Positions 9,418 to 19,714 of a stretch of DNA of 64,000 bases are shown here, one piece after another. Source of the stretch: Rostrohypoxylon terebratum (Eukaryota > Ascomycota > Sordariomycetes > Xylariales > Hypoxylaceae); the NCBI GenBank assembly GCA_022497145.1, contig MU385900.1, positions 124,001-188,000 of the forward strand. The letters run 5' to 3'. Below the pieces are notes generated by a model. It was given only the letters and a program-made list of their open reading frames with translations. It was not told the DNA's origin and did no database searches. The position numbers and the translations under genes were made by a program. Within the stretch, counting starts at the first letter, position 1. Each line of letters begins with the position of its first letter.

Positions 9418-10051
9418 CGGGACGTTGTGACGAACCTATACTTAGGCTTAGTAAGTATAGCTTCATAAGGGGGTCTTGATTTTAAGGTAACAGTAATTGT
9501 AGAGGTCAAATGTGATCAATCAAGTATGTTCGTCAGAGAGGCTTGGAGTCCTCTCTCTACTCGTCGTGAATAGACTTAGATTGATAACTAAAGAACTAGA
9601 AAAACGAATGACTAGATACATGGAAAGTGCTGTGATTATATAGATATCCTTCCTCCCTGTCTTGTTGTGAAGGTAGCTGTAGTAGCCAGCTATCCGAGGT
9701 TTACCCATTTTGGTGTTGCGTTTTAAGTGGGTATACCTCCTTGTTGTCGGATCGTAACATTACCTTAAAATCAAGACCCCCTTATGAAGCTATACTTACT
9801 AAGCCTAAGTATAGGTTCGTCACATATTATTATAATTATAAATTATTTATTTAAATGATTTTAATATAAATATATTTTTTTATTTCGAATAATTATTATT
9901 TTTTAAAAAAAAGGATAATAAAACATTATGTCTAAATGGTACTTAAATTTATATAAAAAGTTGTATTAAAGGTGATATATCCACTCGATTAGCTTTAATC
10001 GGTTAAAGATCCGTCCGATTTTAACTCGGGTCCGTCCGTTTAGACGTCCCG
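9418..10051. mobile_element. hAT-like non-autonomous element inserted in H1
   Basis: The 8-bp direct repeat CGCGCTAC occurs at 9410-9417 and 10052-10059. Immediately inside, the ends are inverted: CGGGACGT (9418-9425) and ACGTCCCG (10044-10051). An 8-bp target duplication with short terminal inverted repeats is the signature of hAT transposons. Repeated GTCCGTCC motifs sit below the right end. No transposase frame exists; the reading frame at 9520-9708 has no recognisable domain. The right half shares atgtctaaa-ggtactta-attta-aaagttgta with the element at 19094-19714, so the two belong to one family. It contains a second inverted-repeat structure (9426-9824) and a very AT-rich block (about 9825-9930). 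Confidence 0.7.
9426..9824. repeat. 65-bp perfect inverted repeats around a 269-bp core
   Basis: Bases 9426-9490 and 9760-9824 are exact reverse complements (left arm starts tgtgacgaacctatac, right arm ends gtataggttcgtcaca). The structure sits directly inside the left end of the hAT-like element and may be a nested MITE or a fold-back derivative. No target duplication flanks it. Arms this perfect next to a degraded AT-rich stretch suggest recent origin or gene-conversion upkeep. Confidence 0.75.
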
Positions 10052-13000
10052 CGCGCTACCGACGTGTGCGCGAACGAATCGCAAGCCGAGAAATTCGGGC
10101 TCAAGTCATTCTCCGCATTTCGTGAACCCGGCGGCCCATTTGAAGCTCTCATCGAGTTGGTTCAGCACACTTGGGTTCGGTATACGAGAGAACCTGAGCG
10201 GGAGCGGAGAAAACATGGCTTTCGAACGTATCCCGCGTGCATAGGCCAGGAAATTCTCGCATACTTCTTCGTGGCATCTAAAGTCACGCAGTTACATAAA
10301 TGCAGAAACAGCGCTTGCGAGCAAAGACGAGAAGCCCTCGAAAGAGTCGTCCCCCGATGCGAGTGGCCTGACCTGGAGACGATGGTTGTGAGAATCTTGG
10401 CATGCTGGGTGCCGAACGTCATCCACGTTTTCCTGGGGATTTTACTGGATATTATGCCTGAAGATGGCAGAGGGGTTTATCGAGATGGATTTGATGTTCA
10501 CGAATTGAATGGTCGGAATCTAGTCTACGAGGTTGAGCAACTGCCAAGCATCTCGTGCCTTGAAGTCGACGGTGTAATCGACTTGTGTCGATGGATGTTT
10601 CGCGTCGCGTACGGAGGGAACTGGGGTGACGAACCTCGCCTCTGCGGCCGTCCAGCGAATGAAAACAATCAACTGGAGGCCCTGTTGTTCCGCTTGAACC
10701 CATACTACGAAGCAAAGCTATTAAAATTTCAAGGGATTACCATGGGCGCGGACCATGCCCCAATAGATTATGGAACGTGCCCATGCTAGGATCAGGAGGG
10801 GTCGCCGACTTCCCCCAGGTTGCAAATATGGCCATAAGTAAGGTCATCACGCTCGAGGCCCAAGCCCAGGATAATCCGCATCATCACTGCACAGAGCAAT
10901 TATGCCTGTTCAGTCACCTCAACAGCACACTTGTCCCCCAGCGCCACGTATGCAACTCCAGAAACTGTGGTCTAGTGTCCTTATTTACAAAGAACATCCT
11001 CCATCACGCATTCTCCCGTGCACAGAAAGTAAAAGGTGGCACACCACAGCAATCTCAGCAATCTTCGTGGACATGTTCTTCCTGGAATACTACTACTGAT
11101 GATCCCACATTGTGCGGAGTAAGGGAAAAGTACATGGCGATCTCTCATGTCTGGTCTGACGGAACAGGTGAACGTAGTAGGGACTCGGGCGAAGTAAATA
11201 CTTGTCTGATGAGCTACTTCACGAGCGTTGCAGAAAGACTGGGCTGTTCTGGGATCTGGTGGGACGCCATAACCGTCCCGACTGGACCCTACAGAACGGC
11301 AGCAATTGACAAAATGTTAATCAACTACGAAAATGCTGCAGCCACACTGGTACACGATCTAGAACTGGTCGAGTTTGAATGGAGAAACGATGGAAGCCCA
11401 GCAGTTGCACTTGTTCTCTCGTCGTGGTTTACCCGCGGTTGGACAGCGGCTGAGCTATTCGCCTCTAGGAATCACCCCGTCAAAGTGCTTTTCGGGAACC
11501 CGAAAGGTAAAAACAACCAGCCTCTGATTAAGGATCTGGATAAAGATATACTTGCTTGGGATCCCATGAGCATTCGCTCCGTGGATCTGGATGATATGAG
11601 GATGCTAGAGGAGTTCGGCAATACCAGGACAAGCAAGCTACTTGATCAAACAGGCTCAGTCCCAAGTTACGGCCACTTTATTGCTACTGACATCCTTCGA
11701 CGGCTAAGAGATGATGGCGCCTCCGGCGTAAAAACCGTATCTAGTCTACGTGATTTGCTACTCAATTTGCGCGCTCGTGTCACTTCGTGGGTAAAAGATC
11801 AGCTGGTCATTCCTGGGCTAATGTGTTTGGACTCATTAGACTCGACCGCCACCGGCCCTCAAATCACCCGCGACATAGTTTCGCATTTCAGAGAAGTATT
11901 CTGCAGCGACCTGTTTCATGGCGAAATTCCCATTACGCCCTGCGGCCCATGGTCTTGGTGCCCTTCGTCGATATTTGATTTAGGGGTATCGCATAACTCG
12001 CTTAGCCGGCGCCCTAGTGCAAAATGTACTATCAGCAAAAATGGACTGTTGTCGGGAACGTTTACGGCATACACTCTAACAAGGAGGGACGTGGTTGTAC
12101 CTTTCGGTAGACACCCTGCCATGGCTTCGCGGATCTCCGAAGCTCTACGCGATAGACGGAATTGCCTGATTCTGACTGATCAAAGCGACAGAGACCAATC
12201 CCACCGACAGTATATTCTTGCTAGTCCAGTCTGGGTAGGGTGGCATAGACGACGGCTAGTTATATCTTGTCGGTGGTCTGGATGCGTCTATTTAGGTACG
12301 CCGGCTGCCATCGACTCACACGAGGGTCAGAGACCACCGTTGAGCAAACCTCATATTAGCGCCAAAGAACTTGGATTTTCGAACGGGTGACTTCGTCTTG
12401 GTGTGCATCAAAATGTGCGCTTTCTTTTTGGGGCAGACACCGACGATGGTGGCTATCCGTTGCCAAACATGAGACCCGCTGCGGCAAGTTCGGCTGTACT
12501 GCGCTATGCGAGTGCGATGCTCGATCGGAGGGGAACATATAAGTGGCCAATAGGAACCGAGATTACAAAAGGAGATGTATGAATTCCAGTTTACCGAGAA
12601 GTGACATAAGCTAATGCTATCGGGAAGGGTACTTTTCAGTGGGAGCGTCGATCTCAACCGGTTTCTATATATCCACCAGGAACTACCGAGATGCTGAGAC
12701 GAGAGGAAGATGATGTCCACTCCTCTCTCGATGCGATCATCTACGAAAGTCGAGACCACAACGCCTTAGATCCTTTGGTGATGGCAAAACTACCTTTCTA
12801 TTGCAAGGAAGAACCGGCTATACAAGCTTGCGAGATTAAGCACGAAGGTTGTAGTGGGATAGTAAACTTGGAATGGTCGTTTCCCCATGGACCGGTGCGC
12901 GACAAACCTATCCTACGGAGGATTTTCCGCTCCCCCTTCCATATCATGAAGACAGGCTGGACGGAAGTCGATATTCGAATAGGATGGCTCACATACTCGA

Positions 13001-13475
13001 ATGAAATAGCTCCCCATTGTAAACGAGTCCGGGTTAACGACGTGGATAGTGAAACGCATATTCAGATTCTTCAATCTAGCATCGTGGAGGGCTCCATGAG
13101 CACACTCGATTGGAACGGGCCGCTACGCGAGACTGAAATCCACGAGAGGCGACCCAAGAAAATTTCGTCGTCTAATAATCTACGGAATGACACCCGCAAA
13201 GGACCGACATTCGAGGAATTGCTCAAAGATATGGGCTTGCAACACAAAGATGGGTGATGCAGAAGGCAAATTCGGCAGCAATTATTTGAGTCAGCTAGCC
13301 TTTCCGTCATTAAGGATTCGTTATTGCTGGAGCATGGGGTGTTAATTGAAATGAGAGACCCTCCTCCGTCAGTTGTCCTCAGAAAGTTACCAGATATCTA
13401 ACTGTATCAAGTCCATAGGTATGCTTCGTTTCAGTTATTACCAAGCCGTGAACTTTCCAATTACACATATAGATG

Positions 13476-16400
13476 TTAATTTCTGCGCCTCTCGCATTGG
13501 TCACACTTCCCACATTGCATACAAGTCTTTATGTATGTATTATCCTTACCATATCTCAAGTTCTGAAAGAGATGCCCTTTGATTTCGTTGTCGAATGTAT
13601 CTAGTCCTATAATCATATCGAATCCAGGCGTGTCCGAGCCAATATTGTCGGTGACATGGAACATGGATGTATACACCTTAGGTACAACATTCCAGCATCC
13701 ATAGTACTCGCCTTCGGAACATAAGAAAGACCAAGAAATCGGTACAGTACCACGGCAATCTTCATGGTCGGGACAGTCGGTGGCAACGTCGATATCAAGG
13801 GCGTCGATAAGCTCCGAGAGAAACGGTGCCTGAATCCAATTGTCGGATCTTCTATCAAAGAGCACTGTGCCGCAAGGATGGGTCGGTCCTCCACGTCCAA
13901 TATTGGGCACCGTATTCTGGTTCAGTTTGAAGATGTATATGGGCTGTAGTAGCCATTTAGGTTGCTCCTGACACCCATGTCAACATACCCGCAAGCTACC
14001 TATGATCATTGTCTGGAAACATACCTCATGTTTGCTGATCGAGAGACACCAAGAGCCCCCCGGTGCTGGTCTATTATGAGTCGAGGCCTCTAATGCTGCG
14101 AATACTGCATCAAAACTCATAGCAGGCAATGGCTTGCCAGCGCTAGTTCTGTTTTTACCAAGTACATAGGTAGGCGGAGATTTACCAAGTATGTTCGCAC
14201 CGTTTGAATCAGTATTCCAAACTTGCAAGTGACGTCTCGATGGTCCAAGTGTGCTTTTAAGAGAGACACACCCGATCCACTTACCCATCACCATCCAAGG
14301 ACTGACAGACACCGGTTGGAATAGAATGTATGTACCTTCTTGTTGAATTCTTGGCGTTGTTAGTAGCAGGCAGTACTGTCTCTTGGATAAGGCTACAGAG
14401 ATTCGAGCAGCGAGGGCAGGATGCTGTCGATATTCAGTAATAACGTCGTCAACTAAGATTTCGTACGCCAGAAACTCGCACTTAACAGTGCCATCGTCGT
14501 AGATGTAAGACCAATCGCCCATAGGATCGTCTGACAACGACCACTGCCCTAGATCGAAGATAGACTGTGGAGCCCAGTCCCAGGGTCCGTTACTTGACAT
14601 AGGAACTCGGTGGTTGACGATTTCCGTGGTCCTTAAGCTTCCGAAATTGGCAAGAATCTTTTGTGTCATTTGAGGACCGGTTGTAGTCGAGTCGATAGCA
14701 GATAGGGGCAGGCACATTAGGGCGGCAATCAAAGTACGATCCCTAGTCCATGATGTTGTCCTAGTCTGCAGCATGCGCAGCAGAGCTTGCAGATCAGGGA
14801 TTCTCTGATCTTCTGTCCAACGAAAAAGCGCCAAGATATCTGTAGCAATCATATGGGCCATTCCAGGAAGGGTATCGGTCGGACTTAGTGCACGGTTATT
14901 GAATGGACATTCATATCCCTCGGACTCAGGCTCTACCCAGCGAGATAGATCTCCAGCTAAAATGTCCATGTCAAGATCCTTGAGCAACAGGTTCCGCCCA
15001 GTTGGATCGTCAGGATCCTTGAACAAGACTTTGATGGGATGCCCTCTTGATGCCCATAATTCAGCCGCTGTCCAACCCCTTGTAAACCACGACGATAGAA
15101 TCATCGCGACGGCTGGACTTCCATCATCTTTCCATTCGAAGTCCGCCAAGTCTTGATCGTGAACTATAGTGACCTTGGCTTTTTCGTAATTCTCCAGCAT
15201 CTTATCCATAGCGATGGCTCTCGCATGCCGCTCGGTCGGGATCGAAATAGCATCCCACCATATACCATTGCATGAAACTTGTTGGGCAAGATTTGCGAAG
15301 TATTCGAATAGGCAGGTATTAACGACACCGGGGCTTCTCATTCCAACCCCAGTGCCATCGGACCATACGTGTGAGATTGCCGCGTAATTGTCGCTGGGGC
15401 TACAGAGTGAAGAAGGGTCTCGACCCGGCTGAGGGATGCGCCATGCGGTGATCTGAAAAGGATAGGTTCTGGAAGATGAGTTGTTAGTGATATTATAAAA
15501 AGCTTCATTTAACGTGGGGGGCGGGAAGGTGGTTTCATCGGCACAATGGCCCGAGGGGCATTTATGTGCTTGGTGAACAAGTGTACTGTTCTCGCTAGCG
15601 ACCAGGCAAATTTCTTCAGTGCAGTTGATGTGTCTGCTCTTGGATTTAGGGGATGGAGCTTCAAGGGCCTTTTCCACTATGTAGGGGATGTCCGCAGCAC
15701 CATTCCTACTCTGTAGTGACACATTCCACAGACGATTGATACAGAAGCCATGTTCATAGAACTTGGACGAGCTCTCCGTGGCGCGCAAGTTATGGTCGGA
15801 TGCAAAGCCTTGCCATAGTTTATGCAGATTATCATCACGAAAGCCTTTCATATTCATCTCTTCAACCAATTTGACGATAGGCCCAGTGGTTAATCGAGTT
15901 ATCCACAGCCACACATCCATCATGCCTCGCACGTCAAGGCAGAACACTATTGGGAGGCGTATGTTCTCGTCGATTGTTGGGGCCGTGAGTGTTACCTCGC
16001 TGCAGGGTTGCCAACATGCGACGGAAGTTAGCAGAGCGTTTCGAAAGGCAGGCCAGCCGCATTTTGGCGCAGATCGCTCGAGCGAACTCTTCCTTGCTTG
16101 ACATGTCGGGTTATTGCAATGCTGTAATCCTGAGAAGTGCCAGTACTTAAACACCTTCGCAAACATAGCTTGCCCATAACATTTGGGTTTGTCCAAAAAA
16201 CATGGGATACTGTCCCTTAACTGTGTTGCGCAGCCACGCATAAAGTAATCCTTATTTTGACAGGCACCCAAATCCATGTCGAGCGCTGAAGGGGTCACCT
16301 GGTGGGGTTTCCAACCGTCAAACTGTCCCCTCAGATAAGCGGAAAGGTGCTCTGGAGTCTCGAGTGGCGTGAGAAGGTCAACACTGTATTCACTTTCGAC

Positions 16401-16484
16401 ATCGCTCCTAGGATCCTTGAAAGTAAGTTTAGGCGACGAATCACCGACGAGAAAAGAAGCAACTTTGCGGCTCGTGATGCACAT
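13476..16484 (-). CDS. H2: HET-domain protein with C-terminal retropepsin-like domain
   Basis: Heterokaryon-incompatibility-type protein, expected to trigger growth arrest or cell death on non-self recognition (family knowledge). ATG 16484 (MCITSRKVAS) is chosen because the longer frame begins with GTG and H1 has a matching Met. About residues 122-148 hold HCNNPTCQARK, then CGWP; about 284-312 hold NCTEEICLVASENSTLVHQ, then HKCPSGHC, possible metal sites. The HET domain spans about 368-475: YAAISHVWSDGTGVG, IWWDAISIPTE, SSWFTRGWTAAELWAS, then IKVLFKDP. The frame ends at TGA 13980, but a 45-nt intron (13988-13944, gtatgt...ctacag) keeps frame into 155 more residues: GTVLFDRRSDNWIQAPFL and FDMIIGLDTFDNEI, shaped like a retropepsin D-T-G strand and hydrophobic-IG-x-D strand, but with DRR in place of DTG. 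The tail has CMQCGKCDQC. Predicted length is 987 residues. The splice is inferred; the HET call is firm. Confidence 0.8.
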
Positions 16485-17548
16485 TGGAGGAAACGCTCTG
16501 TGCCCAAGTTTTATGGAGAGGAGAGATTCGGAGGCCACTGTTTTCCTTCTCCTCTTCTTTCACCCAATCTCTTTCCTAGATGTTGACCAATCAGGCGGAG
16601 AGTAAGCGGTCAATTATATGATCCGTTCGCGGGGGGCTACCGTTTTACAACCCCTGGAAGCTGTGAGGTTGCTAGGCGCAGCATCAACTGAGCCCTAGAG
16701 GTTGATTGTAGCAACCACCTGTCAACAGATGGATCTGATATCTTATCGTATGCTTTGCTGTCGTTGATTTAACAACCCTACCTAGGTATCTAATAGTAGG
16801 CTAATAGGTACTTAACTTAGATGAGAATAGCCTCAACTAGGTTTTTCTTCACTCAATATTCCGAAACAGCAAGGGGTTGCAGCGAACTCTCCGGATGGCC
16901 TATTAACAGGGCTATCAGGGGCTATTCCGATACCTCGAAATCGGCTCTGAAAGAAATGTTGTCGACCTAATCCAATGTTAAAAAGTGATGCCTTAGCAGC
17001 AACACGTCGAAAGAATACTTGAATCTAAGTACCATATCTTAAGTATCAACCGGGATCTCCCCATGTTATAAAGTCAATGTAGATTTAAACGATCCGCTGG
17101 GCTCAATCTTCAACACAACTTGTAGCACATCATCTCATCCTAGTAGGTATCTAGTACCTACCTTAACAAATCATTCTTACCATATTTTCAGCCCGTCAGT
17201 CAGCTGAAGATAGAAAGCGGAAGAACTTCACGAGGGGCTAGTAAGCAAGGAATTGAAAACTCAGTCAAAGAGGTGAGGGATACTACTCAGCTATTCGGTT
17301 ATTGGGTGATGGATCTCAACCCCTGCCATTATGATCATGATATTCCCCTGGCGCATGGCATCAGCCGCTGCTTATCAAACGGTGGCCCAGTCAAATATAA
17401 AAATAGTAAAAATAAACACGCAGTTTACTTGAACTGAAGCTGTAACATTAGATAATTAATGCGTGGTCCTTGCCAGAGAAGCAAGAGTTTCTCTAATTCT
17501 TACATTCCTTCCCCCACCCTGACATTCGTCACCCTAATAATCGGTACC
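16485..17548. promoter_or_regulatory. divergent intergenic region H2/M2
   Basis: Spacer of 1064 bases between the starts of H2 (-) and M2 (+), a likely bidirectional promoter. A CT-rich tract at 16545-16575 lies close upstream of H2. CCTACCTAGGTATC (16778-16791) and GTAGGTATCTAGTACC (17143-17158) belong to the dispersed palindrome class. An AT-rich stretch at about 17395-17460 precedes M2. No coding frame recognised. Confidence 0.4.
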
Positions 17549-18940
17549 ATGTTCGAATCGGCCGTTGAAGGACTTGCCGCTATTTTGAATCAGATTAGCT
17601 GGGTATCGGAGTTGGCGGGTATACTTCCATTATCTGCTTTGATCGAGTTCATAGATATTCCTCCAAAACTTCACATCTACCAGCTCGCAGGATCCGCCGC
17701 GTTATGGAATTCACCCATCACCCCGGCAGGAAGCCGCCTTCTTTTATCCAACGACAATCCTCAGTATTCACAATGCTACCTGGATCGCCATGGCAATAGC
17801 ATCAGCCTGTTAGGCCTTGATGGCCGTTATGGCACTCGCTATAATGTCAGTAGTCCTGAGACAGTACGTCTTTGTATCAAAGCCCACAAAGCTGAGGTTA
17901 TTGAGAATGTACACGGAAATATCAAAGGTGACGACCTGAGGTTACAGAATCTTGACATAATCCACGTTTCTCGCCTTCAACCAAATAGACGACAACTGTC
18001 TCGGTTATCCTGGTTTAATCTTATCTTCCCACGGTCACCGCGAATGAGGTTATCTCATCTATTTGGTTGGCTAATACTACTAGCAATGATCGCGATGAGC
18101 GTTATTCTTCGAACCTACTTATCTTTAGCATTCCTCGTTCTTATGCCTGTGACGGGCGGTGTTGTGTTCGCTCTTCATGGAAGCAACCCTCGAGGTCTAC
18201 GTGTACAGACGCCAACCAAGTGGAACCGATTGATTCTAGTTGCCGAACATGAGAACACGATGGACTGGATTGTCTTTTACGGCGAGACCACTATTCTCAA
18301 TTCCCTGATCAACCGACCCCTTAAACCCCTAGGCTCAGCACAAGTGCCAGCGTCTTCTATCTTGCTCCGCTTACTTCTAAGAGTGCTTGTTCTCGGTCAA
18401 TGGGCACTCGCTCTAGGCTCAGCAGCAACTAAGGACTGGGATGCGTATTTCATAACATTCTGGATATCATTCTGCATATTTATGCAAGCATACATAATGC
18501 CGCCAGTGACAGGGGCTAAAGAGTGGATGAAATCCCATGCTGGCATTCAAATTGAACGATACCATACGAAGCTAAGCTCTCGCAGGGCGCTTCTAAACAC
18601 CATCATTGCGCTCAATCCAGACTCATTCGAGCTGCTACCTGGGGAGCAGCAGGAGGACCATTCCAAGTTCTCCAGGGATGCCATGAAGTGGATTGATCCG
18701 ATTCTAGGAGCAGCGTCGAGCCGGGAGAGGTGGGAAAAAGCAACGCTGGAAGCCATGAATAACTCTGTTAAGGATGGGAACCGCGAGGATGAGATTTCTA
18801 GAGCGGAGTGGGACAAAGAGTATGCACAGGACTTTTGGGCGCCTTTCGTTATTGAAGGCATTTGCATGGCAAATAAGATCAAAAAGCAAGCGAACTTGCC
18901 TGGCCGAACAAACGAAGATACTAAAAAGATGGAGGTGTAA
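17549..18940 (+). CDS. M2: four-pass fungal membrane protein, paralogue of M1
   Basis: Intact single-exon frame. ATG 17549 (MFESAVEGLA) is preferred over the in-frame ATG at 17459 because it aligns with the M1 start, giving 463 residues. Conserved blocks with M1 are LAGILPLSALIEFIDIPPKL, NSPITPAGSRLLLS, LLGLDGRYGTRYN, WIVFYGETTILNSLINRPLK, LSSRRALLNTIIALNPDS and ICMANKIKK. Four hydrophobic helices fall in the same positions (LFGWLILLAMIAMSVIL, LAFLVLMPVTGGVVFAL, LLLRVLVLGQWALALG and AYFITFWISFCIFMQAY). Orientation relative to H2 mirrors M1 and H1. Function unknown; a membrane partner of the HET protein is the simplest reading of the paired duplication. Confidence 0.85.
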   Translation: MFESAVEGLAAILNQISWVSELAGILPLSALIEFIDIPPKLHIYQLAGSAALWNSPITPAGSRLLLSNDNPQYSQCYLDRHGNSISLLGLDGRYGTRYNVSSPETVRLCIKAHKAEVIENVHGNIKGDDLRLQNLDIIHVSRLQPNRRQLSRLSWFNLIFPRSPRMRLSHLFGWLILLAMIAMSVILRTYLSLAFLVLMPVTGGVVFALHGSNPRGLRVQTPTKWNRLILVAEHENTMDWIVFYGETTILNSLINRPLKPLGSAQVPASSILLRLLLRVLVLGQWALALGSAATKDWDAYFITFWISFCIFMQAYIMPPVTGAKEWMKSHAGIQIERYHTKLSSRRALLNTIIALNPDSFELLPGEQQEDHSKFSRDAMKWIDPILGAASSRERWEKATLEAMNNSVKDGNREDEISRAEWDKEYAQDFWAPFVIEGICMANKIKKQANLPGRTNEDTKKMEV

Positions 18941-19093
18941 TGATGTTCATCATTTTCAAAAGAGCAAAATTCTACACGTACAAACAACTAAATCTTTCAA
19001 GGTCTACTCTTCTGTCTCAAGGGAAGACCTAATGAAAGCTTGAGGATATCTTCAACACAGCAGACCGGTGGGTGCAACCTGGACTAGGTGAAG

Positions 19094-19714
19094 CGGGTCG
19101 TCATATCAGACGGACATCAGCTACGATCAGACGGACGTCCCACCACACCATACTCAATCTAGGCTAGTCTATTGGATACCTAGTGTTAAGTACAACTTTC
19201 TGCCAAATCTAAGTACCTTTCAGACATGTTGAAGTTATAGGAATTTTATTGTTTGCCACCGACCTTGCTGCTGCCACCTACGCCATAAAAACGTGGAAGA
19301 ACTATCATTATATATTAGCAGTACCAGCTGCGCAACTAGTTACATATCCAGCCATATAACTGGTAAGGGAGGATAATAACACTAAGAAAACCCCTCTCAC
19401 AGTAAGCCACCTAAGCAACGGCGCCGATAAGGTAAGCTATCAATAACTATAACAGGTAGGAAGACGATTGATAACTTAGTGCCTCTTTATTCAGCGCCAG
19501 CGACGACTAGGTCAGGTAGGATTGTCAAGGCGCGGCGGCAAGTTTGACAATAAAAAGGGGGGGCTTCTTGTAACTTCAACATGTCTAAAAGGTACTTAGA
19601 TTTATTAGAAAGTTGTACCTAAAACCAAGTACCCAATAGACTAGCCTAGATTGGGTACAGCGTGGTGGGACGTCCGTCTGATCATAGCTGATGTCCGTCT
19701 GATATGACGGGCCG
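19094..19714. mobile_element. hAT-like MITE with long inverted repeats
   Basis: The 8-bp direct repeat AGGTGAAG flanks the element (19086-19093 and 19715-19722). The ends are inverted: the left begins cgggtcgtcatatcagacgg and the right ends in the near reverse complement ccgtctgatatgacgggccg. The imperfect arms extend about 145 bp (to about 19240 and from about 19570), including gatcagacggacgtcccacc and ggtacttagattt motifs. Length is 621 bp with no transposase, so it must be mobilised in trans. It shares internal and subterminal motifs with the element inserted in H1, so both belong to one local family. Confidence 0.8.

Larger units (their letters stand above)
9275..13257 (+). pseudogene. 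H1: HET-domain gene with retropepsin-like C-terminus, inactivated copy
   Basis: Paralogue of H2 with the same parts in order. It has a Cys motif (HKCRNSACEQRREALERV, then PRCEW near 10300-10370) and a second one (HCTEQLC...NSTLV...HVC). The HET domain reads AISHVWSDGTGE, IWWDAITVPTGP and SSWFTRGWTAAELFAS. A 63-nt GT-AG intron (about 12576-12638, branch gctaat) would join the frame to the region from 12691, which aligns with the retropepsin-like tail of H2. Lesions: TAG at 9302-9304 after ATG 9275; a 634-bp hAT-like insertion at 9418-10051; a frameshift near 10764 (the RLWNV block lies in another frame); and TGA at 12388-12390. The frame stays open beyond that TGA and carries GYPLPNM, matching GKPLPAM of H2. 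Removal of the element and one target copy restores a continuous frame. The N-terminal 45 codons are weakly conserved, so the start is tentative. Confidence 0.75.

Noticed and set aside
9520..9708. Small reading frame inside the hAT-like element as transposase
   Set aside because: 62 residues with no hAT motif; too short.
12386..12435. 50-nt intron (gtgact...ggggcag) to bypass the H1 TGA
   Set aside because: It leads into the wrong frame and lacks a branch site; a nonsense codon is the simpler reading.
12691..13257. 188-residue frame as an independent gene
   Set aside because: Its similarity to the H2 tail begins upstream of the ATG and a strong 63-nt intron links it to H1.
13476..13910. 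Retropepsin-like tail of H2 as a separate small gene
   Set aside because: The conserved region starts upstream of any ATG and the frame begins directly after the H2 stop; both paralogues offer an intron that joins it to the HET gene.
16485..16538. GTG-started extension of H2
   Set aside because: No ATG; the first ATG at 16484 matches the start region of H1.
17459..17548. N-terminal extension of M2
   Set aside because: The 30 extra residues have no match in M1, whose start aligns with ATG 17549.
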